Source of the DNA: Vreelandella zhanjiangensis DSM 21076
Lineage (GTDB): Bacteria; Pseudomonadota; Gammaproteobacteria; Pseudomonadales; Halomonadaceae
Direction: 5' to 3'
Assembly (NCBI RefSeq): GCF_000377665.1
Contig: NZ_KB898647.1
Location: forward strand, 251,559 to 315,558
DNA length: 64,000 nt
The position numbers and the translations under genes were made by a program. The notes beneath the pieces were generated by a model. It had not been told where the DNA came from and did no database searches. It was given only the letters and a program-made list of their open reading frames with translations. Positions 26,027-34,560 of this stretch are shown here, in pieces. Each line of letters starts with the position of its first letter. The first letter of the stretch is position 1.

Positions 26027-27682
26027 ATGACACAACAACAAACCTTGGCATTTGACTACATCGTGATAGGCGCAGGCACCGCAGGGTGCCTGATGGCCAA
26101 CCGGTTAAGCGCCGACCCGAATAATCGGGTGCTACTGGTCGAGGCGGGCGGCCGCGACAACTACCACTGGATCCATATTCCGGTGGGGTATCTGTACTGC
26201 ATTAATAACCCGCGCACCGACTGGCTGTTTCGTACCGAACCCGAGCAGGGCTTGAACGGCCGCTCGCTGATTTACCCGCGCGGTAAAACCCTGGGCGGCT
26301 GTTCGAGTATCAACGGCATGATTTATATGCGCGGCCAGGCGCGCGACTACAATCACTGGGCAGAAATCGTGGGTGATGATGACTGGCGATGGGAGAATTG
26401 CCTGCCGGACTTTATGCAGCATGAAAGCCACTACCGGCTGGATGAAGGAGGCGATGCGGATGCCGAACAGCGCGACTTTCACGGCGATAGCGGTGAATGG
26501 CGGGTTGAAAAACAGCGCTTGAAGTGGGACGTGCTGGACGACTTTGCCGAGGCGGCCGTACAGGCCGGTATACCCCGCACCCAGGATTTTAACCGCGGCA
26601 ATAATGAAGGCGTTGCCTACTTTGAAGTAAACCAGCGCAATGGCTGGCGCTGGAACACGGCCAAGGCGTTTTTGCGCCCCGCGCTTAAACGTAAAAACCT
26701 GACGCTTTGGCACTCTACCCAGGTGAATCGGCTCTGCTTTGAAGATGATCAGGGCAGCCCACGCTGTAACGGAGTAGACGTTACCCAGCGCGGGAAAAAC
26801 CTGAACGCCCGCGCCAGCAAAGAAGTAATTTTGTGCGCCGGCGCCATTGGCTCGCCGCATCTTTTGCAGCTATCGGGTATCGGGCCTAAAGCGCATCTTG
26901 AAGAACACGCCATTGAGGTGGTGCATGACCTGCCGGGGGTAGGTGAGAATCTGCAAGATCATCTCCAGATCCGCTCAGTGTATCGTGTCACCAATGCAAA
27001 AACGCTCAATGCAGTAGCAGGCACTTTGCTGGGTAAAGCAGGTATTGGCTGGGAGTATTTATGCAAGCGCACCGGCCCCATGAGCATGGCACCGTCACAA
27101 CTTGGCGCTTTTACGCGCAGTTCTAACGAGTATGAGTACCCTAATATTCAGTACCACGTTCAGCCATTAAGTCTTGAGGCGTTCGGACAGCCGCTACATC
27201 CTTATCCGGCCATTACCGCCAGTGTATGCAACTTAAATCCCACCAGCCGCGGAACGGTGCGTTTAAAAAGCCGCAACCCTTCCCAGGCCCCGGCAATTGC
27301 GCCCAACTATTTAAGTACGCCTGAAGACCGCAAGGTAGCCGCAGATTCGCTCAGGATGACTCGCCGGATTGCCGAACAGCCCGCGTTTGCCAAATACGCG
27401 CCGGAGGAGGTGAAGCCTGGCCCTGCGTATCAAAGCGATGATGAACTGACGCGTTTGGCCGGCGATATTGGCACCACCATTTTCCATCCGGTAGGTACTA
27501 CAAAAATGGGCCGTGCAGATGATCCCTTGGCTGTGGTAGATGCAAAATTAAGAGTACATGGAATCAAGGGGCTACGCGTTGCTGATGCGGGTGTCATGCC
27601 GACGATTACCAGCGGAAATACCAATTCTCCGACCCTGATGATCGCCGAAAAAGCGGCTAAATGGATATTAAATGAGATTTAG
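26027..27682 (+). CDS. GMC-family FAD alcohol dehydrogenase, likely 3-hydroxypropionate dehydrogenase
   Basis: 551 aa choline-dehydrogenase-like flavoprotein. The FAD-binding motif is VIGAGTAGCLMANRLS; GMC signature 1 is GKTLGGCSSINGMIYMRG and signature 2 GAIGSPHLLQLSGIG; the C-terminal catalytic region has FHPVGTTKMG and the terminal ADAGVMPTITSGNTNSPTLMI with conserved His and Asn. Being 37 bases after mmsA with the same LysR suggests DddA/HpdH function, oxidising 3-hydroxypropionate to malonate semialdehyde. Real choline dehydrogenase is normally clustered with betB and betI, which are absent. Confidence 0.85.
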   Translation: MTQQQTLAFDYIVIGAGTAGCLMANRLSADPNNRVLLVEAGGRDNYHWIHIPVGYLYCINNPRTDWLFRTEPEQGLNGRSLIYPRGKTLGGCSSINGMIYMRGQARDYNHWAEIVGDDDWRWENCLPDFMQHESHYRLDEGGDADAEQRDFHGDSGEWRVEKQRLKWDVLDDFAEAAVQAGIPRTQDFNRGNNEGVAYFEVNQRNGWRWNTAKAFLRPALKRKNLTLWHSTQVNRLCFEDDQGSPRCNGVDVTQRGKNLNARASKEVILCAGAIGSPHLLQLSGIGPKAHLEEHAIEVVHDLPGVGENLQDHLQIRSVYRVTNAKTLNAVAGTLLGKAGIGWEYLCKRTGPMSMAPSQLGAFTRSSNEYEYPNIQYHVQPLSLEAFGQPLHPYPAITASVCNLNPTSRGTVRLKSRNPSQAPAIAPNYLSTPEDRKVAADSLRMTRRIAEQPAFAKYAPEEVKPGPAYQSDDELTRLAGDIGTTIFHPVGTTKMGRADDPLAVVDAKLRVHGIKGLRVADAGVMPTITSGNTNSPTLMIAEKAAKWILNEI

Positions 27683-27685
27683 AAT

Positions 27686-27712
27686 AAAACTTGTTGCATA
27701 AAGTTTTTTTTT
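27686..27712 (+). terminator. Terminator after the GMC dehydrogenase gene
   Basis: A 7-bp A/T-rich stem (27686-27692 with 27701-27707), 8-base loop and a run of about nine T's starting inside the right arm. The stem is weak but the T-run is strong. Confidence 0.5.
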
Positions 27713-27890
27713 CAGCATAGTGTTGACGTGCGGCTGAGTTAAGCGCATGCTTCACGCAGTTGGTTAGCAAGTCGAACGTTGTCAGCAGTATCGAACGCCT
27801 AAGCGTGAGTCTGGTGAAAGTTTCTTGTTCTACCCACTGCAATTCGGGTATTTCCCGGCTTTACATTAAGCTACATCGAGGATTTCGATC
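27713..27890 (+). promoter_or_regulatory. Promoter and long 5' leader of the cold-shock gene
   Basis: About 180 bases with no gene precede the csp ATG. TTGACG at 27723-27728 could be a -35, followed 17 bases on by a poor -10 (CATGCT). cspA-type mRNAs typically have a long structured leader that changes conformation at low temperature; the length here fits, but I did not fold it. Confidence 0.45.
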
Positions 27891-28097
27891 ATGGCAACTG
27901 GTACCGTTAAGTGGTTTAACGACACTAAAGGTTTCGGCTTCATTTCTCCGGACGACAATGGCGACGACCTGTTCGCGCACTTCTCCGAAATTCAAGCTGA
28001 CGGTTTCAAAACTCTGCAAGACGGCCAGAAGGTTTCCTTCGACGTTACTCAGGGTAAAAAAGGCCTTCAGGCTTCTAACATCAAAGTTGTGAACTAA
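27891..28097 (+). CDS. CspA-family cold-shock RNA chaperone
   Basis: 68 aa, one cold-shock domain. RNP1 (KGFGFISP) and RNP2 (DLFAHFS) motifs are intact and the protein starts [14 protein letters not shown]. These proteins bind single-stranded nucleic acid and melt RNA structure in the cytoplasm. It is a monocistronic gene with its own leader and terminator. Its lysine-rich, optimal-looking codon use suggests high expression. Confidence 0.96.
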   Translation: MATGTVKWFNDTKGFGFISPDDNGDDLFAHFSEIQADGFKTLQDGQKVSFDVTQGKKGLQASNIKVVN

Positions 28098-28146
28098 GTT
28101 TCACTGTTGATGTTTGCAGCTAGCGGTTAACGCTAGTTGGCTTAAG

Positions 28147-28170
28147 ACCCCGCCATGTGCGGGGTTTTTT
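28147..28170 (+). terminator. Rho-independent terminator of the cold-shock gene
   Basis: 7-bp stem ACCCCGC (28147-28153) with its complement at 28159-28165, 5-base loop, then six T's. Confidence 0.9.
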
Positions 28171-28289
28171 GTGCGTTAAAGAAAAACTTTTTATTCTATT
28201 TCGATATTTAAATGTTTCTAAAAATAACTTTTTAGAATATGTGGTTGGCGTCACAATAGCGCATGCTTTTTTGTTAGGGATGCTGCGTT

Positions 28290-30059
28290 ATGACGCTGGA
28301 TGCTTGGATTGCGGTCGCTGTTGTTATCACTATTTTTCCGTTAATGAGCGTATCGCGGTTAGGGCCGGATATTATTCTGCTGGGTGCCGTTATTCTACTG
28401 ATGACGCTGGGGGTGATTGATCCCGCCCAGGCGTTAAGCGGCTTTTCCAATAGCGGTCTGTTCACGGTCGCCTTTATGTATGTGCTGGTGGCCAGCATCC
28501 GCGAAACGGGCGGCATCGATCTGATTATTCGTTATGTTCTGGGGCGGCCGAAAAGCGAACGCGGCGCATTGGTTCGGCTCCTGCTACCGGTTGCCTCGTT
28601 AAGTGGTTTCTTGAATAACACACCCGTAGTTGCCACCTATATACCGGCTGTGATGAGCTGGAGTCGTCGGCTGCGGCGCTCACCTCAACGGCTACTCATG
28701 CCGTTGAGCTTTGCCTCCATTCTGGGTGGCACTATCACGCTGTTCGGTACCAGTACCAACTTGGTGGTGCATGGGCTGCTGGTTGACCGTTACCCTGATT
28801 TAACCATGGGGCTGTTTGATCTTGCCTGGGTGGGGATCCCTGTAGCCGTGGTGGGGCTTACTTACCTGATCCTGTTGGGGCCGCGCCTGCTGCCTGCCCG
28901 TGAGGGCTTGGGGAATGCCTTTGCCAATCCGCGTGAGTTCACCATTGAAATGGAAATCGATCGGGAGGGCGTCCTGGTCAATCGCACGGTCGAAGAAGCA
29001 GGCTTGCGCCATCTCCAAGAGCTTTTTCTGGTTGAAATCGAGCGCGATGGCAACGTGGTAAGCGTCGTGGGGCCTGGGGAGCAGTTAAAGGGCGGCGACC
29101 GGTTGGTGTTTGCCGGTACCAGCGATGCCGCCGTGGAGCTTCAGCAGATTCGTGGCCTGATACCCTCGCGCGATAGCGCTTCAAGCCTGGAAAAAGAGTT
29201 TAAAGAGCGCCGCCTGGTCGAGGCCGTAGTCTCCAATCAGTGTCAGTTTATCGGTCAGCGCATTCGCGACGGGCGCTTTAGAACGCTTTACGGGGCGGCC
29301 GTACTGGCGATTTGCCGAGGCGGCGAGCGGGTCACCGGTAACCTTGGGCAGGTACGTTTGCAGTCCGCTGACGTGCTGCTGTTGGAAGCTCGCCCGCCGT
29401 TTATCGAGCGTCATCGACAGTCAAAAGACTTCTTGCTGATCAGTGAGTTGAACGGCTCTGCACGGCCGGTTCATGAAAAGGCGCCGCTGGCCTGGGGAAT
29501 TTTATTAGGTGCGGTGCTGCTGGCGGCATTCGGCGTGGTGAGCATGCTGAATGCCGCCATGCTGGGCGCGGCACTGGCGCTTGTTACCGGCTGCTGCTCG
29601 GTAGAAGCGGCCAAGCGCGGGCTGGATAGTCAGGTGCTTTTAACTATTGCTGCATCGTTCGGGGTAGGGGCGGCACTGCAAAGCTCGGGAGCGGCTGACG
29701 CTATTGCCGGTGGCGTCCTGAATATTGTGGGCGGTAATCCGTGGCTACTCTTGATAGGCACTTACTGTGTGGTCGCGCTATTGACTGAGCTGGTGACCAA
29801 TAACGGCGCTGCCGTGATTATTTTTCCCGTAGTAATGGCCGCCGCCGAGAGCCTGGGAGTAAACCCCATGCCGTATGTGGTCGCCGTTATGTTTGCCGCT
29901 TCGGCCAGCTTTTTAACCCCGATCGGCTATCAAACCAATTTGATGGTGTATGGCCCCGGCGGCTATCGTATCAGTGATTTTCTACGCGTAGGCGGTGGTT
30001 TAAACGTCATTACCGGGGCAATCGCGCTAGCTCTGATTCCTCTGGTGTGGCCCTTTTAA
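28290..30059 (+). CDS. SLC13/CitM-type permease with two TrkA-C (RCK_C) domains
   Basis: 589 aa. N-terminal and C-terminal membrane halves flank a cytosolic middle (about residues 205-395) that holds two RCK_C/TrkA-C-like ligand domains: EFTIEMEIDREGVLVNRTVEEAGL...VVGPGEQLKGGDRLVFAG and a second ending SADVLLLEAR. Membrane motifs include NNTPVVATYIP, FGTSTNLVVHG and LTPIGYQTNLMVYGPGGY. The architecture is that of sodium/sulfate-type or related anion permeases (e.g. YfbS, SAC1-like); the substrate is unknown. The 16-base segment containing the stop codon is repeated 21 bases downstream with one mismatch. Confidence 0.85.
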   Translation: MTLDAWIAVAVVITIFPLMSVSRLGPDIILLGAVILLMTLGVIDPAQALSGFSNSGLFTVAFMYVLVASIRETGGIDLIIRYVLGRPKSERGALVRLLLPVASLSGFLNNTPVVATYIPAVMSWSRRLRRSPQRLLMPLSFASILGGTITLFGTSTNLVVHGLLVDRYPDLTMGLFDLAWVGIPVAVVGLTYLILLGPRLLPAREGLGNAFANPREFTIEMEIDREGVLVNRTVEEAGLRHLQELFLVEIERDGNVVSVVGPGEQLKGGDRLVFAGTSDAAVELQQIRGLIPSRDSASSLEKEFKERRLVEAVVSNQCQFIGQRIRDGRFRTLYGAAVLAICRGGERVTGNLGQVRLQSADVLLLEARPPFIERHRQSKDFLLISELNGSARPVHEKAPLAWGILLGAVLLAAFGVVSMLNAAMLGAALALVTGCCSVEAAKRGLDSQVLLTIAASFGVGAALQSSGAADAIAGGVLNIVGGNPWLLLIGTYCVVALLTELVTNNGAAVIIFPVVMAAAESLGVNPMPYVVAVMFAASASFLTPIGYQTNLMVYGPGGYRISDFLRVGGGLNVITGAIALALIPLVWPF

Positions 30060-30151
30060 GCTCGGATGTGGACCTTTTAAGCGCAAGTGCTCGCCGCCAC
30101 TGCCGGTTTGCGCTAGGGTGCTTTTTTAATTAATACGTAAGGATGAGTAAC

Positions 30152-30817
30152 ATGACCGAACCTGGCGAACTGATTATTGAGCCGCAAAATGGGCAGCCCG
30201 CCGATGCCTGCGTGTTTATTATTCATGGCTTGGGCGCTGATGGGCATGATTTCGAGCCGCTGGTACCCGCGCTTAACCTTCCCAAGGATGCCAGCGTGCG
30301 TTTTATCATGCCTCACGCGCCACGGCTGCCGGTCACCGTTAACGGCGGGATGGTCATGCCTGCCTGGTACGATATATTAGCTATGGATTTAGGCCGTAGG
30401 GTGGATGAAGCGCAGCTCAAACGCTCTGCTGAACGTATTCAGGCGCTGATTCAGGAGCAGATCGATCAAGGTATCGACAGCCAGCGGATTATCGTGGCGG
30501 GCTTCTCGCAGGGTGGGGCGGTTGCCTATCAGGCGGCGTTATCGTTTCCGCTGCCGTTAGGCGGGCTGTTGGCCATGTCAACCTACTTTGCCACGGCGGA
30601 CAGCATTGAAGCCAGCGAGGCGAACCAGCACATTCCTATCGAAGTACATCACGGCAACTTTGACCCGATCGTGGCGGAGAGTTTAGGCCGTGCGGCGCTT
30701 GAGCGGCTCAAGACGCAGGGCTACACAGCTAACTACCGTCAGTACCCGATGGCTCACGCGCTTTGCCCCCAGCAGGTAGGCGATATTGGCCGCTGGCTAA
30801 GTGAGCGTTTAGCGTAA
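30152..30817 (+). CDS. Alpha/beta-hydrolase, carboxylesterase/phospholipase family
   Basis: 221 aa esterase of the family that contains P. fluorescens carboxylesterase EstB and acyl-protein thioesterase-like enzymes. The nucleophile elbow is GFSQGGAV (Ser), the acid lies in HGNFDPIV (Asp), and the base in YPMAHALCP (His). HGLGADGHDFEPLVP is the oxyanion-hole region. ATG 30152 is preferred over 30143 because AAGG at 30139-30142 directly abuts the earlier ATG but is 9 bases from the later one. Cytosolic; physiological substrate unknown. Confidence 0.9.
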   Translation: MTEPGELIIEPQNGQPADACVFIIHGLGADGHDFEPLVPALNLPKDASVRFIMPHAPRLPVTVNGGMVMPAWYDILAMDLGRRVDEAQLKRSAERIQALIQEQIDQGIDSQRIIVAGFSQGGAVAYQAALSFPLPLGGLLAMSTYFATADSIEASEANQHIPIEVHHGNFDPIVAESLGRAALERLKTQGYTANYRQYPMAHALCPQQVGDIGRWLSERLA

Positions 30818-30890
30818 GGCTGCGTCGACAAGTGATCAAAAGGCAGGCACAGTAACCTATCGAAAAGCCGGGGCAAGGATAGCAAAGGCA

Positions 30891-31571
30891 GTGATAGCGT
30901 CCCTTGATGTAATAGAAGTCCTATTAGCGCTTTGTCTTATGACAACAGCGCTGTTGTGTTTATTTGATCGCCATTTGGTGCGTGCCTGCTGTTGCTTTGG
31001 GGTGTTTACCCTGAGCATGGCGCTTGCCTGGCTGACATTAGGCGCGCCTTGGCTAGCGATTGCAGAAGCAATCATTGGCGCGCTACTCACAGTACCCTGC
31101 TTTTTTTACGCGTTAGGCATCTTTCCCGCCAGCTCGTCTGCTTTACCACGCTACGATCACTTTAAAGAGCCGCTGACACGGGGCATGACTCGCACGCTGT
31201 TGGCGCTTGCCTGGTGTGTCATGGTTGGCACAGTCATCCGCTTTGTACTCCCCGCCATGGTTTATTCACCGCTTGAGCATCCGCTGCTATTCGTTGGTGT
31301 GGTGATCGTTGCCACTGCGATGGGCGCTTTTGCCTGGCATCGGCATTTATTACGCCGTCTGCTGGCGTTTAATGTGATGGGTTCCGGTGTATTTTTACTC
31401 TTGGCGGGAATGGCAGGCACGAGCGTGCAAGGCCAGGCGCTGATTACCATTGGGCTGGTGGTCGCTTGGCTTGGCTCCTTGCTGAGCGCCTTGTTGATTC
31501 GAACGCTCTATCTGCGCGAAGGGCCAGCGGCGTTACTGGGTGCCAGCGAGCCACAGGAGTCGAAGCAATGA
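30891..31571 (+). CDS. Fused MbhD/DUF4040-like and NuoK/MrpC-like membrane subunit
   Basis: 226 aa, about seven helices. Residues 1-75 match the MrpB/MbhD pattern (DRHLVRACCCFGVFTLSMA, LGAPWLAIAEAIIGA), with the conserved glutamate of the EA..GA motif. Residues about 150-210 match the NuoK/MrpC pattern (LLRRLLAFNVMGSGVFLLLAG followed by QALITIGLVVAWLGSLLSALLIRTLY). In Mrp antiporters these are separate subunits. GTG start at 30891. The stop overlaps the next gene's ATG. It is the first gene of a five-gene operon and probably anchors the antiporter-like subunits. Confidence 0.7.
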   Translation: MIASLDVIEVLLALCLMTTALLCLFDRHLVRACCCFGVFTLSMALAWLTLGAPWLAIAEAIIGALLTVPCFFYALGIFPASSSALPRYDHFKEPLTRGMTRTLLALAWCVMVGTVIRFVLPAMVYSPLEHPLLFVGVVIVATAMGAFAWHRHLLRRLLAFNVMGSGVFLLLAGMAGTSVQGQALITIGLVVAWLGSLLSALLIRTLYLREGPAALLGASEPQESKQ

Positions 31572-33058
31572 TGTGGCGATTTGGTCTAGCAGACAGCACG
31601 TTTGAGCCGCTGTTAACCAGCCACTGGGCGTTGGCCATTGCCTTGTGTCTGCCGCTTGTATTGGGTGGTTTGGCGGCGGTATGGCCTCCAAAGCGCATGT
31701 GGGTAGTGGCCCTGGCATGTGCTCCACTGCTGACGTCTGGGCTTTTATTATTGGTCGACTTTACGCAGATAGGGTTGCTGCGTTGGCAAGGGGAGGTGCT
31801 GGGAGTCAGCATTGGGCTGCGCCTTAATGGGGTAAGCATACTGCTGTTACTCTTGACGCAATGGCTGGGCGCGGCATCGGCGCTCTATACGCCTGGCCTG
31901 CTAAACGTTTCGCCGCCAGAACGTCTAGCCCGCTGGCTGTGGCCGCTGATGGGCGTGGTAGTTAGCGCGCTTTCATTGGTTTGGCTTGCGACAGACCTTA
32001 TTACGCTCTACCTCGCATTGGAGCTGATGGGGTTGGCAGCCGTCGGCATGTTGTTGCTGTCAGGTAAGACGCCAGCGCTTTTTGCCAGCATGCGCTATTT
32101 ACTGCTCACCCTGGTGGGATCGCTCGCCTACCTATTAGGAGTGGCGCTGCTGTTGGGTTACTGGGGGCAAGTTGATTTAGCCGGGCTTGCGCAGGTGGTT
32201 GAGCCTGGCCCGGTTACCTGGGTGGCGGCGGCGTTGATCGGTGGTGGGCTGGCTTTAAAGGCTGCTCTGTTTCCGCTGCACGCCTGGCTTTCCCCGGTAC
32301 ATGCCAGTGCCTGGACACCGGTAAGCGCGCTGCATGCAGGGCTTGTAGTTAAAGCCTCGCTGTTTGTGTTGCTGCAGCTATGGAGCATTTTGCTACCGGA
32401 TACTTTTTGGGCACCTCGTCTAGTCGCCTGGATGGGGATGCTGGCGATTATTTGGGGCGGGTTAATTGCCTGGCGCGCCGAGTCGCTTAAAACGCTGGTG
32501 GCTTCATCAACGGTTGCCCAGCTTGGTTACTTGATGGTGGTATTTCCGTTGTTGTTAGGCCCAAACGTCGGGCCGCTTGCCAAGGCGCTGGCCTGGGAAG
32601 GGTTTTGGCTGCAGTTAATGGGTCATGCGTTAGCCAAAGCCGCCATGTTTCTGGCCGCCGGCAATTTGATTCTGGCAACCGGTGAAACCACGCTGAAGGG
32701 GCTTGCAGGCTGTAGCCGCAAGCTGCCGCTTTCGTTATTAGTGTTTGGCATTGCCTCGGTCACATTAATGGGGCTGCCGCCTAGCGCAGGCTTTACGGCC
32801 AAATGGCTGCTGTTGCAGGCCATGGTGATATCCCAGCAGTGGTGGGCGGTGGCCGCGCTATTAATCGGCACGCTGTTAACGGCTGCGTATGTTTTTCGGT
32901 TTTTCCGCTACTCCTTTATGGAAACTGCCCCGCGCCACCACTATCAGCCGCTTTCCCCAGGTATGGATATCATCGCGCTTTGCCTGGCATTGGCAGCCTT
33001 TGTCTTGGGACTGCTCGCTCACTTTCCGTTAGAACTTCTCCATGGGGGTAGCTTATGA
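31568..33058 (+). CDS. NuoN/MrpD-like proton-conducting membrane subunit (first of three)
   Basis: 496 aa, about 14 helices, proton-antiporter-M family. The essential residues keep their places: Glu in LYLALELMGLAAVG (helix 5), Lys in GGGLALKAALFPLHAWL (helix 7), and Lys in GHALAKAAMFLAAGN. ATG 31568 is chosen because AGGAG lies 8 bases upstream and the ATGA overlaps the stop of the preceding gene. It would carry protons and/or sodium in an Mrp-like or complex-I-like module. Confidence 0.85.
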   Translation: MMWRFGLADSTFEPLLTSHWALAIALCLPLVLGGLAAVWPPKRMWVVALACAPLLTSGLLLLVDFTQIGLLRWQGEVLGVSIGLRLNGVSILLLLLTQWLGAASALYTPGLLNVSPPERLARWLWPLMGVVVSALSLVWLATDLITLYLALELMGLAAVGMLLLSGKTPALFASMRYLLLTLVGSLAYLLGVALLLGYWGQVDLAGLAQVVEPGPVTWVAAALIGGGLALKAALFPLHAWLSPVHASAWTPVSALHAGLVVKASLFVLLQLWSILLPDTFWAPRLVAWMGMLAIIWGGLIAWRAESLKTLVASSTVAQLGYLMVVFPLLLGPNVGPLAKALAWEGFWLQLMGHALAKAAMFLAAGNLILATGETTLKGLAGCSRKLPLSLLVFGIASVTLMGLPPSAGFTAKWLLLQAMVISQQWWAVAALLIGTLLTAAYVFRFFRYSFMETAPRHHYQPLSPGMDIIALCLALAAFVLGLLAHFPLELLHGGSL

Positions 33059-34560
33059 ACGCCGCCTGGCTACCTTTAACGGCCATTGCCGCCTCCCTGT
33101 TGGCCGCCGTGATTATTTTCTCCCTACCTGAAGAGTCAAGGCGGCTGCGTACCAGCATTAACCTGCTGGCCGCCGTGATTAAAATCACGCTGGTCACGCT
33201 GATGATTCAGCGGGTAGTGGCGGGCGATGAGGCTATTTTCAGTTTTCAGATAGTGGGCAATATTGATTTTGTCCTGCGTGCTGATGCGTTGGGGGTGATG
33301 TTTGCCGGGCTGTCATCACTGCTTTGGCTGTGCACGACGGTTTACGCTATCGGCTATCTGGAAGGTACTGCGAACCGTAAGCGCTTCTTTGGCTTCTTTA
33401 GCCTGTGTGTGGCGAGTACGTTGGGCATCGCGCTTGCGGGCAATCTATTTACCTTTCTGATTTTCTACGAAATGCTGACGCTTTCCACCTATCCGCTGGT
33501 GGTCCATTCCGGCACTGATAAAGCGCTGAATGCGGGGCGGATTTATCTGCGCTATACGCTGACCGCCGGTGTCGTGCTGCTTTTCGGCGTGGTGCTGTTA
33601 TATAGCGTAACGGGCGAGCATTCGTTTGCTTCTGAACGAGGCCTGGGTGACTACCTGGGCGATCACCGTACTTTACTCACGTTTATCTTTGCCCTGCTGG
33701 TGGGCGGGTTTGCCGTGAAGGCCGCCATGGTACCGCTGCATGGCTGGCTGCCCAGGGCGATGGTGGCGCCTGCGCCGGTCAGCGCGCTGCTGCACGCGGT
33801 AGCCGTGGTAAAAGCCGGCGCCTTTGGGATCTTGCGGGTTATTTATGATCTTTACGGTATCGAGCTAAGCGTTGAGCTGGGCGTGACCACAGCCCTTGCC
33901 GTGGCGGCCTGTATCACCATTATTTATGGCTCGGTACGGGCCATCGCTCAGCACGAGTTAAAGCCTCGGCTTGCCTTCTCTACCATCAGCCAGGTGTCGT
34001 ATATCGTGCTTGGCGTAAGCTTATTTGGCCCCTTTGGAACGATCGGCGCGCTTGCCCATTTGTTGCACCAGGGGCTTATGAAGGTGACGCTGTTTTTCTG
34101 TGCGGGCATCTATGCAGAAGAGCTGGGCATTCACCGTATTGATGAGATGGACGGGGCTGGTAAGCGCATGCCGCTTACCAGCCTGGCCTTTACGGTGGGG
34201 GCGCTAGGCATGATTGGTTTACCCCCCTTCGCTGGGTTTATCACCAAATGGTATTTGGGCATTGGCGCCATCCAGGCTGAAATGTACTGGGTCATTGCCG
34301 TACTTGTTGCCAGTAGTGCGCTGAATGCTGCCTATTTTCTGCCGATTGTGTATCGCCTGTGGTTTCGTGTGGGGCCTGCCCACGGCCATGGCAGCTGGCC
34401 AAACGAGCAGCGCCTGGGGCGTTTGGAAACCCATGGTTGGCTGCTTTGGCCGGCGGTGTTTACCGCGGTGATCAGTTTGGCAGCGGGGCTGCTTGCCGGG
34501 CTGCCGTTTAGCCCGCTGGACTGGGCAACCCGGGTAGCAGTAGGGGAGTATTTACAATGA
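33055..34560 (+). CDS. NuoM/MrpD-like proton-conducting membrane subunit (second of three)
   Basis: 501 aa, about 14 helices. Helix-5 Glu lies in FTFLIFYEMLTLSTYPLV, helix-7 Lys in GGFAVKAAMVPLHGWLP, helix-8 Lys in LHAVAVVKAGAFGI, and the C-terminal-half Lys in LHQGLMKVTLFFCAG, so all charged channel residues expected of an active antiporter-like subunit are present. ATGA overlaps on both sides couple it to its neighbours. It is the closest of the three to canonical MrpD. Confidence 0.88.
   Translation: MNAAWLPLTAIAASLLAAVIIFSLPEESRRLRTSINLLAAVIKITLVTLMIQRVVAGDEAIFSFQIVGNIDFVLRADALGVMFAGLSSLLWLCTTVYAIGYLEGTANRKRFFGFFSLCVASTLGIALAGNLFTFLIFYEMLTLSTYPLVVHSGTDKALNAGRIYLRYTLTAGVVLLFGVVLLYSVTGEHSFASERGLGDYLGDHRTLLTFIFALLVGGFAVKAAMVPLHGWLPRAMVAPAPVSALLHAVAVVKAGAFGILRVIYDLYGIELSVELGVTTALAVAACITIIYGSVRAIAQHELKPRLAFSTISQVSYIVLGVSLFGPFGTIGALAHLLHQGLMKVTLFFCAGIYAEELGIHRIDEMDGAGKRMPLTSLAFTVGALGMIGLPPFAGFITKWYLGIGAIQAEMYWVIAVLVASSALNAAYFLPIVYRLWFRVGPAHGHGSWPNEQRLGRLETHGWLLWPAVFTAVISLAAGLLAGLPFSPLDWATRVAVGEYLQ

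Noticed and set aside
26132..26860. 242-aa minus-strand frame opposite the GMC dehydrogenase
   Set aside because: It lies wholly in the complement of a well-supported flavoprotein gene and shows no domain.
26027..27682. betA for glycine betaine synthesis
   Set aside because: No betB, betI or betT is near, and mmsA plus LysR partners point to 3-hydroxypropionate oxidation. The family alone cannot exclude choline.
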